Assembly: GCA_903873955.1 (NCBI GenBank)
Contig: CAIQQL010000091.1
Span: 1-12,677 of the forward strand
Source: an uncultured archaeon
GTDB taxonomy: Archaea; Nanobdellota; Nanobdellia; Pacearchaeales; GW2011-AR1
Reading direction: 5' to 3'
Length of the DNA stretch: 12,677 bases
In this document: positions 6,511 to 12,263 of the stretch, piece by piece
Layout: each line of letters begins with the position of its first letter
How positions within the stretch are numbered: the first letter of the stretch is position 1
Position numbers and translations under genes: made by a program
Notes under the pieces: generated by a model
What the model saw: the letters and a program-made list of their open reading frames with translations, nothing else
What the model was told of the DNA's origin: nothing
Database searches by the model: none

Positions 6511-6617
6511 TAGGTAAGGAACTTGCCTTCGTGGAGTTGGTATAAGACCATTTGGCATCTGACGATGAAACATGAAGCCATGACTTAGGCGAAAGCCAAG
6601 TGAGTGGTAGTTCACTA
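6511..6617 (+). ncRNA. Structured 5' leader upstream of RNase P RNA, unassigned
   Basis: This stretch has no supported gene but can form several hairpins: AAGG/CCTT (6516-6529), TGGT/ACCA (6538-6550), CTT-A-GGC closed by a GAAA tetraloop with GCC-A-AG (6584-6600), and AGTGA/TCACT (6599-6616, sharing bases with the previous one). It matches no RNA family I recognise. It may be a leader removed from the RNase P precursor, or a separate small RNA. Box C/D-like fragments (CTGA, CGATGA) are present but in the wrong order for a guide RNA. Confidence 0.35.
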
Positions 6618-6955
6618 AGAGTCGGGCAGCTGACTTCGGGATTGTCCCATTAGATTGGGAAGTGTTGTGATCAATATCAACGCTCATTTCTGAGGAAGGT
6701 CCGGACATCCCCGGAACTATAGTTGCGGGACAAGACGAGTTGTGAAAACAACCTATCGTAAGGTAGAGCTCCAGTACAGAAACGACACAGCCTTTATCGA
6801 GCCATGAACCTTGAGGGAAGCTACGAGATAAGGGATTTGATGAAACGACTGTCTTCGTTGATGCAAGAGCCTATTGCCGCTCGCATAGAAGGATGTCAGC
6901 CCGAACCGTCTGCGTCACAGCAGGGTTCGACAAAATCTGGCCTATGCCCGACTCT
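6618..6955 (+). ncRNA. rnpB: RNase P RNA (archaeal)
   Basis: The catalytic RNA of RNase P removes 5' leaders from pre-tRNAs with its protein subunits. The ends are fixed by a perfect 11-bp helix P1: 6618-6628 pairs with 6945-6955. Conserved blocks follow in order: CR-I GAGGAAGGTCCGG (6692-6704), CR-II ACAGAAACGACAC (6776-6788), a CR-III-like GATGAAACGAC (6840-6850) with GCAAGAGCC (6863-6871), and CR-V GACAAAATCTGGCCTAT (6929-6945). P4 can therefore form between CR-I and CR-V. CR-I carries G where the near-universal GAGGAAAGTCC has A. Its length of about 338 nt suits archaeal type A RNAs. Overlapping short open frames on the minus strand (6406-6708) are not considered coding. Confidence 0.93.
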
Positions 6956-6961
6956 TTTTTT
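6955..6961 (+). terminator. T-run ending the RNase P RNA
   Basis: Seven consecutive T residues immediately follow helix P1. The P1 3' strand plus the T-run makes a natural archaeal termination site. Confidence 0.65.
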
Positions 6962-6970
6962 AACATACAA

Positions 6971-6979
6971 TTTTAAATA
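6971..6979 (+). promoter_or_regulatory. TATA box before the coiled-coil gene
   Basis: TTTTAAATA is centred 26 bases before ATG 7001, indicating a leaderless mRNA and favouring ATG over the in-frame TTG at 6983. Confidence 0.6.
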
Positions 6980-7000
6980 ATCTTGCTCCACTTCAACTCC

Positions 7001-7447
7001 ATGTCATTAACAAAGATGTTTGCTTCTTTGAAAGGTCAGGTTTTTGGCACTTGGGAATATTATGTTCGTAAATTTGCGTTTGGCCGCTTAAAAGTTAAGT
7101 ATGACATCGAAGGGCTGAAAGAAGAAGCTGCGGAATTAGAAGAATTACTTGAAGAGATGCGTTTGGAAGAGCCTGATAACACGTATCAGCTAGACGGCCT
7201 TGAGTACCGGGTGCAAGAGTCTTCATTCAACAATCCGGACTATCTAACTGAAATGGTTCGAGGTTACAGCCATACCTATGATCACATTCTTAGGCACCTT
7301 GACTACTATCGAAAGAACGTTCCACATGCGCTACTGATAAGATACCTTACTTTAATCGAACAGTTTGATAAAGAGATTAACAGGTTTGATCCAACTTGGC
7401 CAGTAACCCCTTCCACAAACTGGAGAAGTTTTGCAGAAAGTATTTAG
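7001..7447 (+). CDS. Coiled-coil protein, unknown function
   Basis: The 148-residue protein appears mostly helical and cytoplasmic, without transmembrane segments. Residues about 34-60 are an acidic heptad-like stretch (LKEEAAELEELLEEMRLEE), followed by a Tyr/His-rich middle (YSHTYDHILRHLDYY) and a helix around LLIRYLTLIEQFDKEINRF. No motif identifies a family. The TTG at 6983 would add only MLHFNS and overlaps the promoter spacing, so ATG 7001 is chosen. An alternative frame stays open past the stop (7396-7647), but nothing suggests a frameshifted continuation. The 190 bases between this gene and the tRNA hold only T-rich runs and a small hairpin near 7444-7465. Confidence 0.75.
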   Translation: MSLTKMFASLKGQVFGTWEYYVRKFAFGRLKVKYDIEGLKEEAAELEELLEEMRLEEPDNTYQLDGLEYRVQESSFNNPDYLTEMVRGYSHTYDHILRHLDYYRKNVPHALLIRYLTLIEQFDKEINRFDPTWPVTPSTNWRSFAESI

Positions 7448-7603
7448 CTCAGAGTGAAAGAGCTCAACTTAATTTCTTTTTTGGAAGAGAACGGGGATTA
7501 TTTTCTGGAATTTTCTTTTTTGAGGGAAAGCTTAGCAGAATCATCAGTAAGCTAAAAATTCTTGTAACTCTGCTTTTTATACTCAAAACGCAGGCCAGAA
7601 AAC

Positions 7604-7612
7604 ATTTAAAAG
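7604..7612 (+). promoter_or_regulatory. TATA box of the tRNA-Phe gene
   Basis: ATTTAAAAG is centred about 30 bases before the tRNA 5' end, implying a very short 5' leader for RNase P to remove. Confidence 0.55.
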
Positions 7613-7637
7613 TTACCCCTAACATGCTTTACTACAA

Positions 7638-7709
7638 GGGTAGGTAGCTCAGTGGGAGAGCACACGACTGAAGCTCGTGGTGTCGGGGGTTCGATTCCCT
7701 CTCTACCCA
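7638..7709 (+). tRNA. tRNA-Phe (anticodon GAA)
   Basis: The 72-nt sequence folds into a complete cloverleaf: acceptor GGGTAGG/TCTACCC with one G-U pair, T8-A9, D arm GCTC/GAGC with loop AGTGGGA, anticodon arm CACGA/TCGTG with loop CTGAAGC, five-base variable loop, and T arm GGGGG/CCCTC with loop TTCGATT. The anticodon GAA is at 7670-7672. The discriminator is A73, as expected for phenylalanine. CCA is not encoded (the next bases are TAT), so it must be added enzymatically. There is no intron. Confidence 0.97.
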
Positions 7710-7719
7710 TATCATATTC

Positions 7720-8121
7720 ATGGAAATAACACAAGAGGCGACCTTGGGAAGAACCCAATTTTCTTCAAGTTTGCCACACCCAGGTCAGGACTTTTTGCAA
7801 AATGTTGCATTTATCGAGCAAGAGCTTCAACGACGCGCCCAGGTGACTCCGTGCACCATCCTGAGTTATCCTCTGCCCTTCCAGTTGCATAGTGCAATGC
7901 TGACCACTTTAGGTTATCAATTGCCAAATGTCTTGCAAGAAACTCCAAGGGTCTCACGCTCAAAGCCCGATTCGCTTCTGGGTAAACCCTCGTTATCCTC
8001 TCTCTTATCTGGCTCTTTTTTGATGCCGTTCTATAGTTCTTGGGAACAAGTTCCCCTGAGCTCCAAGGTTTTGCTGACGGCAACTGAGCAACTGCAGGTG
8101 ACCTCTTCCCTGCATCTGTAA
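7720..8121 (+). CDS. Orphan ORF after tRNA-Phe, doubtful
   Basis: A 133-codon frame starts 10 bases after the tRNA. The product is rich in Leu, Ser, Pro and Gln, with hydrophobic patches (ILSYPLPFQLHSAMLTTLGY, LLSGSFLMPFY) but no clear transmembrane segment, signal or recognised motif. Codon use is not obviously unlike the neighbours, and no other gene explains the 470-base gap. However, no TATA box or Shine-Dalgarno site lies at the right distance, and a 90-codon frame on the opposite strand (7811-8083) is also open. It may be a lineage-specific gene co-transcribed with the tRNA, or chance. Confidence 0.42.
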   Translation: MEITQEATLGRTQFSSSLPHPGQDFLQNVAFIEQELQRRAQVTPCTILSYPLPFQLHSAMLTTLGYQLPNVLQETPRVSRSKPDSLLGKPSLSSLLSGSFLMPFYSSWEQVPLSSKVLLTATEQLQVTSSLHL

Positions 8122-8148
8122 AAATAGCAGGAACATTTCGGTAGAAGA

Positions 8149-8157
8149 TTTATAAAG
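8149..8157 (+). promoter_or_regulatory. TATA box of the bPH_2 gene pair
   Basis: TTTATAAAG, preceded by a purine-rich BRE-like GTAGAAGA, is centred about 24 bases before ATG 8177. It is the only promoter visible for both genes. Confidence 0.6.
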
Positions 8158-8176
8158 CCGAAAGTCATCTATTGGC

Positions 8177-8659
8177 ATGGAACCCTTATCGGTACGGTAC
8201 CCCTTAGAAAAAACTAAACCGTTAAAGAAGACGCTAGGGATGGTCATTCCTTTTATTTTTATTCTCATTGTCGTCTTTTCGGCATTAGGCCAGCTCATTG
8301 CTGAACTTTCCTTGTCCTGGGCGGGAGTAATCGCTTTGGTTGTACTTCTTTTCATCATTGTCTTGGTGCTCAAATATGTCTATGAAGTCTATTATCTGAA
8401 ATATTATTTCTTCGATTTTGGGAAAGGGACACTCATAATCCGAAAAGGTGTCTTCTCAAAAAACGAGATCACGCTTCCGATAAACCGTCTGCAGGATGTG
8501 TATGTCGACCAGGATATCCTTGATCGTATCTTCGGTCTTTACGATGTGCATGTTAGTAGCGCAACAATGGTCTCAGGTCTCCTTTCCCATATTGATGGCC
8601 TGAATAAAGAGAATGCAGAGACTATCAAAAAGATGCTCTTAGCTAAAATCCACGCTTAA
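8177..8659 (+). CDS. Membrane protein with bPH_2 (DUF304, YdbS-like) domain, first of pair
   Basis: The 160-residue protein has two transmembrane helices (about 18-40 and 47-69) followed by a cytoplasmic PH-like domain. The latter includes the characteristic run from YYFFDFGKGTLIIRKGVF through EITLPINRLQDVYVDQ to DRIFGLYDVHV, then a C-terminal helix. bPH_2 domains are widespread in bacteria and archaea, and their function is mostly unknown beyond presumed lipid or protein binding at the membrane. The start is set by the TATA box 24 bases upstream. It is one base from the next gene, a homologue with the same architecture, so the two probably act as a heteromeric pair like bacterial YdbS/YdbT. 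Confidence 0.88.
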   Translation: MEPLSVRYPLEKTKPLKKTLGMVIPFIFILIVVFSALGQLIAELSLSWAGVIALVVLLFIIVLVLKYVYEVYYLKYYFFDFGKGTLIIRKGVFSKNEITLPINRLQDVYVDQDILDRIFGLYDVHVSSATMVSGLLSHIDGLNKENAETIKKMLLAKIHA

Positions 8660-8660
8660 C

Positions 8661-9215
8661 ATGGCAACTCCTACGGAATATCGCATTGACCTTAAAAGGA
8701 CTTTCTATTCAGACCTTGCAACCTGGGCATTATCCTTTGTTATTTTTATTGTCGTTGTGATTATAGCGTTTATCAGTTACGGTATTGTTGCCAAGGAGAC
8801 TTTCTTCAAGCATCTCGATGTATTGATCTATCCTCTTCTGGGGTTCGCTTCTATTTTTCTTATAGCCTTGCTTATCTACGGTTATAACTTCTGGTTGTTG
8901 AGCACAATACGTTGTTCTCTCGATGCCCAGAATCTGACGTTTAAAGGGGGGATTATTTCACGGTTTGAAAAGGTGCTTCCCTTCAAAAAAATCCAACATG
9001 TGATTGTGAGCAGGACACTCACGCAAAGGTTCTTTGGGTTGGCCTCAGTGGATATTGAGACGGCGCATCAAGGTCCTGTCGTCCAAAGGAATGGCCAGTA
9101 CTCTCAGATTTCTAATAACAATCCCTTCTTGAAAGGTCTGAGTTTAAAGGATGCGCTCTCACTCAGGGATGCGCTCTTGGCAAAGATTTTGAAAACAAAA
9201 GGTCAAGGAATTTAA
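8661..9215 (+). CDS. Membrane protein with bPH_2 (DUF304, YdbT-like) domain, second of pair
   Basis: The 184-residue protein repeats the architecture of its neighbour: two transmembrane helices (about 17-41 and 53-77), then a PH-like domain with LSTIRCSLDAQNLTFKGGII, EKVLPFKKIQHVIVSRTLTQ and RFFGLASVDIETA. A polar loop (HQGPVVQRNGQYSQISNNN) follows, and a helix (LKDALSLRDALLAKILK) ends the protein. The 'P..KIQ.V.V...L..R.FGL..V.V' signature is shared by both members. It starts one base after the previous stop, so translation is probably coupled. The bacterial YdbT protein usually carries several such domains; here each gene has one. A T-rich stretch follows the stop. Confidence 0.88.
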   Translation: MATPTEYRIDLKRTFYSDLATWALSFVIFIVVVIIAFISYGIVAKETFFKHLDVLIYPLLGFASIFLIALLIYGYNFWLLSTIRCSLDAQNLTFKGGIISRFEKVLPFKKIQHVIVSRTLTQRFFGLASVDIETAHQGPVVQRNGQYSQISNNNPFLKGLSLKDALSLRDALLAKILKTKGQGI

Positions 9216-9281
9216 TCCTTGCTCACTTCTTTCTGTTAACTTCACCAGAATTTTTCATGCTGCCTTGAGGATATAAAAACC

Positions 9282-9290
9282 TTTATAAAA
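9282..9290 (+). promoter_or_regulatory. TATA box of the RuBisCO-containing operon
   Basis: TTTATAAAA is centred about 25 bases before ATG 9311. A second TATA-like ATATAAAAA at 9271-9279 lies just upstream. No other promoter is visible before the RuBisCO gene. Confidence 0.6.
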
Positions 9291-9310
9291 GGCAGTAGCT
9301 AATTGAAGAT

Positions 9311-9646
9311 ATGGCTAAAAAAGAGGCGAAACGTAAAGCTACTAGTCAGTCAAAAAGGTCAGGTCGGGTGCGGCAGGCAGTGCATGGTATTGGATACTCC
9401 AACACCCCTCAGTCTCATATCGACAATAGTTTTGGTATAAGCTCTTTTAACATAGGTCTTCTCGCTTTTCTTTTCAGTATGATGCTGCCAGGCTTTAGCA
9501 TCCTACTCGCATTACTGGGGATTTTTTTTGCTGTTAAACAATTCAATATTGCAAGAAGTCCTTGGGCTGTATGGGGCATGACTTTTTCCGTCGCAGGTAT
9601 TTTGATCAGTGCAATATTGATTTATATCAACGGAGTGTATGGTTAA
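9311..9646 (+). CDS. Two-helix membrane protein with basic N-terminus (DUF4190-like)
   Basis: The 111-residue protein begins with a very basic, probably cytoplasmic segment (1-25, many Lys, Arg and Ser). It then has two hydrophobic regions (about 44-74 and 82-107) with a loop VKQFNIARSPWAVWGM. The arrangement 'ALLGIFFAVKQF.....PWAVWGM..SVAGI' resembles the DUF4190 family of small membrane proteins of unknown role. The mRNA is probably leaderless. Its TAA overlaps the next ATG (TAATG, 9644-9648), so translation is coupled to the pilin-like gene and, further on, probably to RuBisCO. Confidence 0.75.
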   Translation: MAKKEAKRKATSQSKRSGRVRQAVHGIGYSNTPQSHIDNSFGISSFNIGLLAFLFSMMLPGFSILLALLGIFFAVKQFNIARSPWAVWGMTFSVAGILISAILIYINGVYG

Positions 9647-10230
9647 TGAAATCCTCACCTCAACAGAAGATGATGGGAAGAAAAGGAGCTATTGAGCTGA
9701 CGATGGGCACTGTCGTGATTATTGTATTAGGAGTGACCATGCTTATCTTAGGCATGGTTCTTGTGCGTTCCATTATGTGCAGCGGTCTCTCTCTCACCAA
9801 TGACGTGAATGGAAAGATGACCTCTGAGCTTGAGAATTATTTTGGTCAAAGTGCCGATGAAGTGACTTGTCTGGGCGAGATTGATCCGGTGAAAATTGCC
9901 CCTGGCAAGGAGAATTTTATTACCTGTCGGGTAAAAGCTCCAGATGTTGCAAAATATGATTTCTCTGTGGTGAGTTATGCTTCACGTGACGCAGGTATCA
10001 CCCAGGCAAAAATACAACAGTGGATCGGAACACAAACTTCTCAAGGGTATAATATCGCTCCAAGCGATAACGGACCAAAGGCAATCTTTAGTTTGAAGAT
10101 TCCTGCGGATGCCTCAGAAGGGACCGTGACCATTGATATTACTGTTAAGAAAGACGGCGACCAGTTTAGAGAAAAGAAACTTAAGTTTACAGTAACTCGC
10201 GTTGGCTTTGTGCAAGCGACGATGTGCTGA
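9646..10230 (+). CDS. Pilin-like secreted protein with class III-type signal and C-terminal beta domain
   Basis: The 194-residue protein starts at ATG 9646, overlapping the previous stop. Residues 12-14 (RKG) precede AIELTMG and a long hydrophobic helix (about 17-41). The layout resembles class III (type IV pilin/archaellin) signal peptides cleaved after Gly by a FlaK/PibD-like peptidase, with a Glu near the mature N-terminus. The rest looks like an extracellular beta-sandwich: FSLKIPADASEGTVTIDITVKKDG followed by KKLKFTVTRV resembles Ig-like or CARDB folds. Four cysteines, including the last residue, might form disulphides. An upstream ATG at 9562 is in frame but would read 28 residues from inside the previous gene. 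The next gene, RuBisCO, begins six bases after the stop. Confidence 0.78.
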   Translation: MKSSPQQKMMGRKGAIELTMGTVVIIVLGVTMLILGMVLVRSIMCSGLSLTNDVNGKMTSELENYFGQSADEVTCLGEIDPVKIAPGKENFITCRVKAPDVAKYDFSVVSYASRDAGITQAKIQQWIGTQTSQGYNIAPSDNGPKAIFSLKIPADASEGTVTIDITVKKDGDQFREKKLKFTVTRVGFVQATMC

Positions 10231-10236
10231 ACTCTC

Positions 10237-11532
10237 ATGAGCCAATATCTTGATTTTGTTGATTATCAGTACAAGCCTAAGAAGGATGACTTTATCTGTC
10301 TCTTCCGTTTTGAACCTAAGAAAGGCCTGCCTTTGAACGAGGCTATCGGGCGTGTTGCTTCTGAATCCAGCAACGGGACCTGGACTGAACTCACGACGTT
10401 GAAAGAGCACATCAGAAAACTTCGGGCACGTGCCTTTGAAGTCAAGGGAGAATATGTGAAGATTGCTTACCCGCTCGATCTTTTTGAACTTGGAAGCATG
10501 CCCCAGGTGTATTCTGCTGTTGTGGGAAATATCTTCGGAATGAAAGCGCTCGAAAACCTGCGTCTTGAGGATATTACATTCCCTGAAAAAATGGTCAAGA
10601 GTTTCTACGGTCCGCAATTCGGTGTTCAAGGGGTACGTAAATTCATGAAGATTCCTAAGCGTCCGATGCTTGCGACTGTGCCAAAACCCAAAGTGGGTAT
10701 GACGACTCCCGAGCATGCAAAAGTCGCCTATGATGCTTGGACAGGCGGGCTTGACTTTCTCAAAGATGATGAAAACCTGACCGACCAGAAGTTCAATCGA
10801 TATGCTGCGAGGGCAAAGCTGTGCGCAAAGATGAGGGACAAGGCCGAAAAAGAGACCGGGGAGAAAAAAGATTATTTTATCAATATCACTGCTGAAACCA
10901 AGGAGATGGTGCGTCGTGCAAAAATAGCCCAGGATTATGATTTCAGGTATGTGATGGTGGATATTGTGACCTGTGGCTGGGCAGGATTACAGACTATTCG
11001 GGAACATTGTGAGGATTCAAAGCAAGCGATTCATGCCCATCGGGCAATGCATGCTACGTTTACGAGAAACCCTAAGCATGGCCTTTCGATGCTTGCTCTG
11101 GCCAAGTCTGCAAGACTTGTTGGCGTTGATAATATTCATATCGGGACCGCCGTTGGAAAGCTGGTTTCTCCACGGCAGGAAGTGCTCTCGCTTGAATCAG
11201 AGATGGAGCATCACATGGTAAATCCTTCTGAGAAACAAAAAGTTTTGCAGCAAAAATGGTTCAATATCAAGCCTACGTTGGCCGTGAGCTCGGGAGGATT
11301 GCATCCTGGATTGATCCCCTATGTCATAAAGATGCTGGGTAATGATGCGGTCTTGCAGCTTGGAGGAGGGATTCACGGTCACCCTCATGGAACGCATGCT
11401 GGCGCCATGGCCTCACGTCAGGCTATACAAGCCACGCTTGCAGGTGAAACGCTTGATGAAGCGGCAAAGCGGACTGAAAACAAGGCGTTACGTGAATCTA
11501 TCGAACATTTTGGTTACGAACGGCCAATCTAA
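10237..11532 (+). CDS. rbcL: Ribulose-1,5-bisphosphate carboxylase/oxygenase, form III
   Basis: The 431-residue RuBisCO large subunit carboxylates ribulose-1,5-bisphosphate to two 3-phosphoglycerates. In archaea, form III acts in AMP/nucleoside salvage with AMP phosphorylase and ribose-1,5-bisphosphate isomerase. Active-site residues are all present: Glu43 and Thr48-Trp49 (SSNGTW), Asn98, the TVPKPK loop (Lys150, Lys152), the carbamylation motif KDDE at 176-179, HAHRAMH (His268, Arg269), His301, loop-6 Lys308 (GTAVGKL), SSGG (351-354) and GGG (376-378). Length and lack of a long insertion suit form III more than II/III, but a phylogeny is needed. No TATA box or Shine-Dalgarno site precedes the ATG; the previous stop is six bases away, so it is probably read from the 9282 promoter. 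No partner enzyme of the pathway is in the window. Confidence 0.95.
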   Translation: MSQYLDFVDYQYKPKKDDFICLFRFEPKKGLPLNEAIGRVASESSNGTWTELTTLKEHIRKLRARAFEVKGEYVKIAYPLDLFELGSMPQVYSAVVGNIFGMKALENLRLEDITFPEKMVKSFYGPQFGVQGVRKFMKIPKRPMLATVPKPKVGMTTPEHAKVAYDAWTGGLDFLKDDENLTDQKFNRYAARAKLCAKMRDKAEKETGEKKDYFINITAETKEMVRRAKIAQDYDFRYVMVDIVTCGWAGLQTIREHCEDSKQAIHAHRAMHATFTRNPKHGLSMLALAKSARLVGVDNIHIGTAVGKLVSPRQEVLSLESEMEHHMVNPSEKQKVLQQKWFNIKPTLAVSSGGLHPGLIPYVIKMLGNDAVLQLGGGIHGHPHGTHAGAMASRQAIQATLAGETLDEAAKRTENKALRESIEHFGYERPI

Positions 11533-11556
11533 TTCATTCTTTTTAGTACATATTTC

Positions 11557-11564
11557 TTTAAATA
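11557..11564 (+). promoter_or_regulatory. TATA box after RuBisCO, for the helical-protein gene
   Basis: TTTAAATA is centred about 26 bases before ATG 11586, so this gene has its own leaderless promoter. A T-rich stretch at about 11538-11545 could end the RuBisCO transcript. Confidence 0.6.
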
Positions 11565-11585
11565 ACACTTGTACGTTTGTCCTCT

Positions 11586-12212
11586 ATGGCAGAGATGGAA
11601 AGAGAGCTGGTAAAACAGGATATGTTTTTTGATCTCAGGTCTAGTGCACAAAATCAGCGGACATTGGACATTGAAGCGTTTTCTTCCAAGCTCAGGGATT
11701 TTCTCTTACGCTCTCACCCGGATCTGCAGACAACAATCCGTGAGCGTAGGGAAGCGATCAATCTTATCCTGAAATGCAAGGAACTCAAACTGACCTCTCC
11801 AGAGACCGTGCGCAAGATGTTCACTCTTCAGAAAGATCAGGTTTCTCTTGAGCGTGATGAGGAACTCCGTAAGTTTGAGCAATATGAACGTAGGGTTCAA
11901 GGGACTCCTTATCCTGAGTTTTTTGATACCCTTGCAGGTGCTGCACCAGAGCTTATTGAACGAAAGCTGGAGAGTTATTTAGAGTCATTGAATCTGCCTA
12001 TCTCCATTCAGCAGGAAATAGACATGGCCGAACTTGCCAAAGAGTTCGCTGTACTCAAGATGAAGACCAAAAAACTGATTACTGAAGAATACGACCGCAG
12101 GTTGAGAATGATTGAAAAAGAGATGGCTAGAAAGCTCGAGGACGCCAATCCTTATTTTGACCAGATCTATGCTAGCAAGCTTAAAGACTTCATCCTTCAA
12201 GAGCTCTCTTAA
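11586..12212 (+). CDS. Charged helical protein, unknown function
   Basis: From ATG 11586 the product has 208 residues. It appears almost entirely helical, is rich in Glu, Lys, Arg and Leu, and has no membrane segment. Charged amphipathic stretches (EELRKFEQYERRVQ, KKLITEEYDRRLRMIEKEM) suggest coiled coils. A less charged middle (TPYPEFFDTLAGAAPELIERKL) may be a hinge or interaction patch. I recognise no family. TTG 11577 is in frame three codons upstream, but the TATA spacing favours the ATG. It precedes the NFACT-R gene by 51 bases, each with its own promoter, so shared function is not implied. Confidence 0.78.
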   Translation: MAEMERELVKQDMFFDLRSSAQNQRTLDIEAFSSKLRDFLLRSHPDLQTTIRERREAINLILKCKELKLTSPETVRKMFTLQKDQVSLERDEELRKFEQYERRVQGTPYPEFFDTLAGAAPELIERKLESYLESLNLPISIQQEIDMAELAKEFAVLKMKTKKLITEEYDRRLRMIEKEMARKLEDANPYFDQIYASKLKDFILQELS

Positions 12213-12233
12213 CTTCTTGGTCTGTTAGCGAAT

Positions 12234-12243
12234 AATTAAAAAC
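12234..12243 (+). promoter_or_regulatory. TATA box of the NFACT-R gene
   Basis: AATTAAAAAC is centred 26 bases before ATG 12264, fitting a leaderless start there and not at ATG 12256, which is in another frame. Confidence 0.5.
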
Positions 12244-12263
12244 AAGCTGCGTCTTATGGCAAT

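Noticed and set aside
6557..6635. Box C/D guide RNA in the RNase P leader
   Set aside because: CTGA precedes CGATGA instead of following it, and the only later CTGA lies within the RNase P RNA; no proper C/D'/C'/D order is present.
6406..6708. Minus-strand open frame of 100 codons
   Set aside because: It runs through the RNase P RNA 5' domain, including CR-I, and through the structured leader; structure explains the region better.
7396..7647. Plus-strand open frame of 83 codons overlapping the coiled-coil gene end and the tRNA start
   Set aside because: It starts inside another gene in a different frame and ends inside tRNA-Phe; the Phe/Lys-rich product reflects A/T-rich spacer.
9562..9645. 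ATG 9562 as the start of the pilin-like protein
   Set aside because: It would read 28 residues out of frame within the membrane-protein gene, without a signal-like N-terminus; ATG 9646 overlaps the stop in a typical TAATG junction.
10114..10716. Minus-strand open frame of 200 codons
   Set aside because: It is antisense to the conserved N-terminal half of RuBisCO and the pilin-like gene end; a shadow of strong coding sequence.
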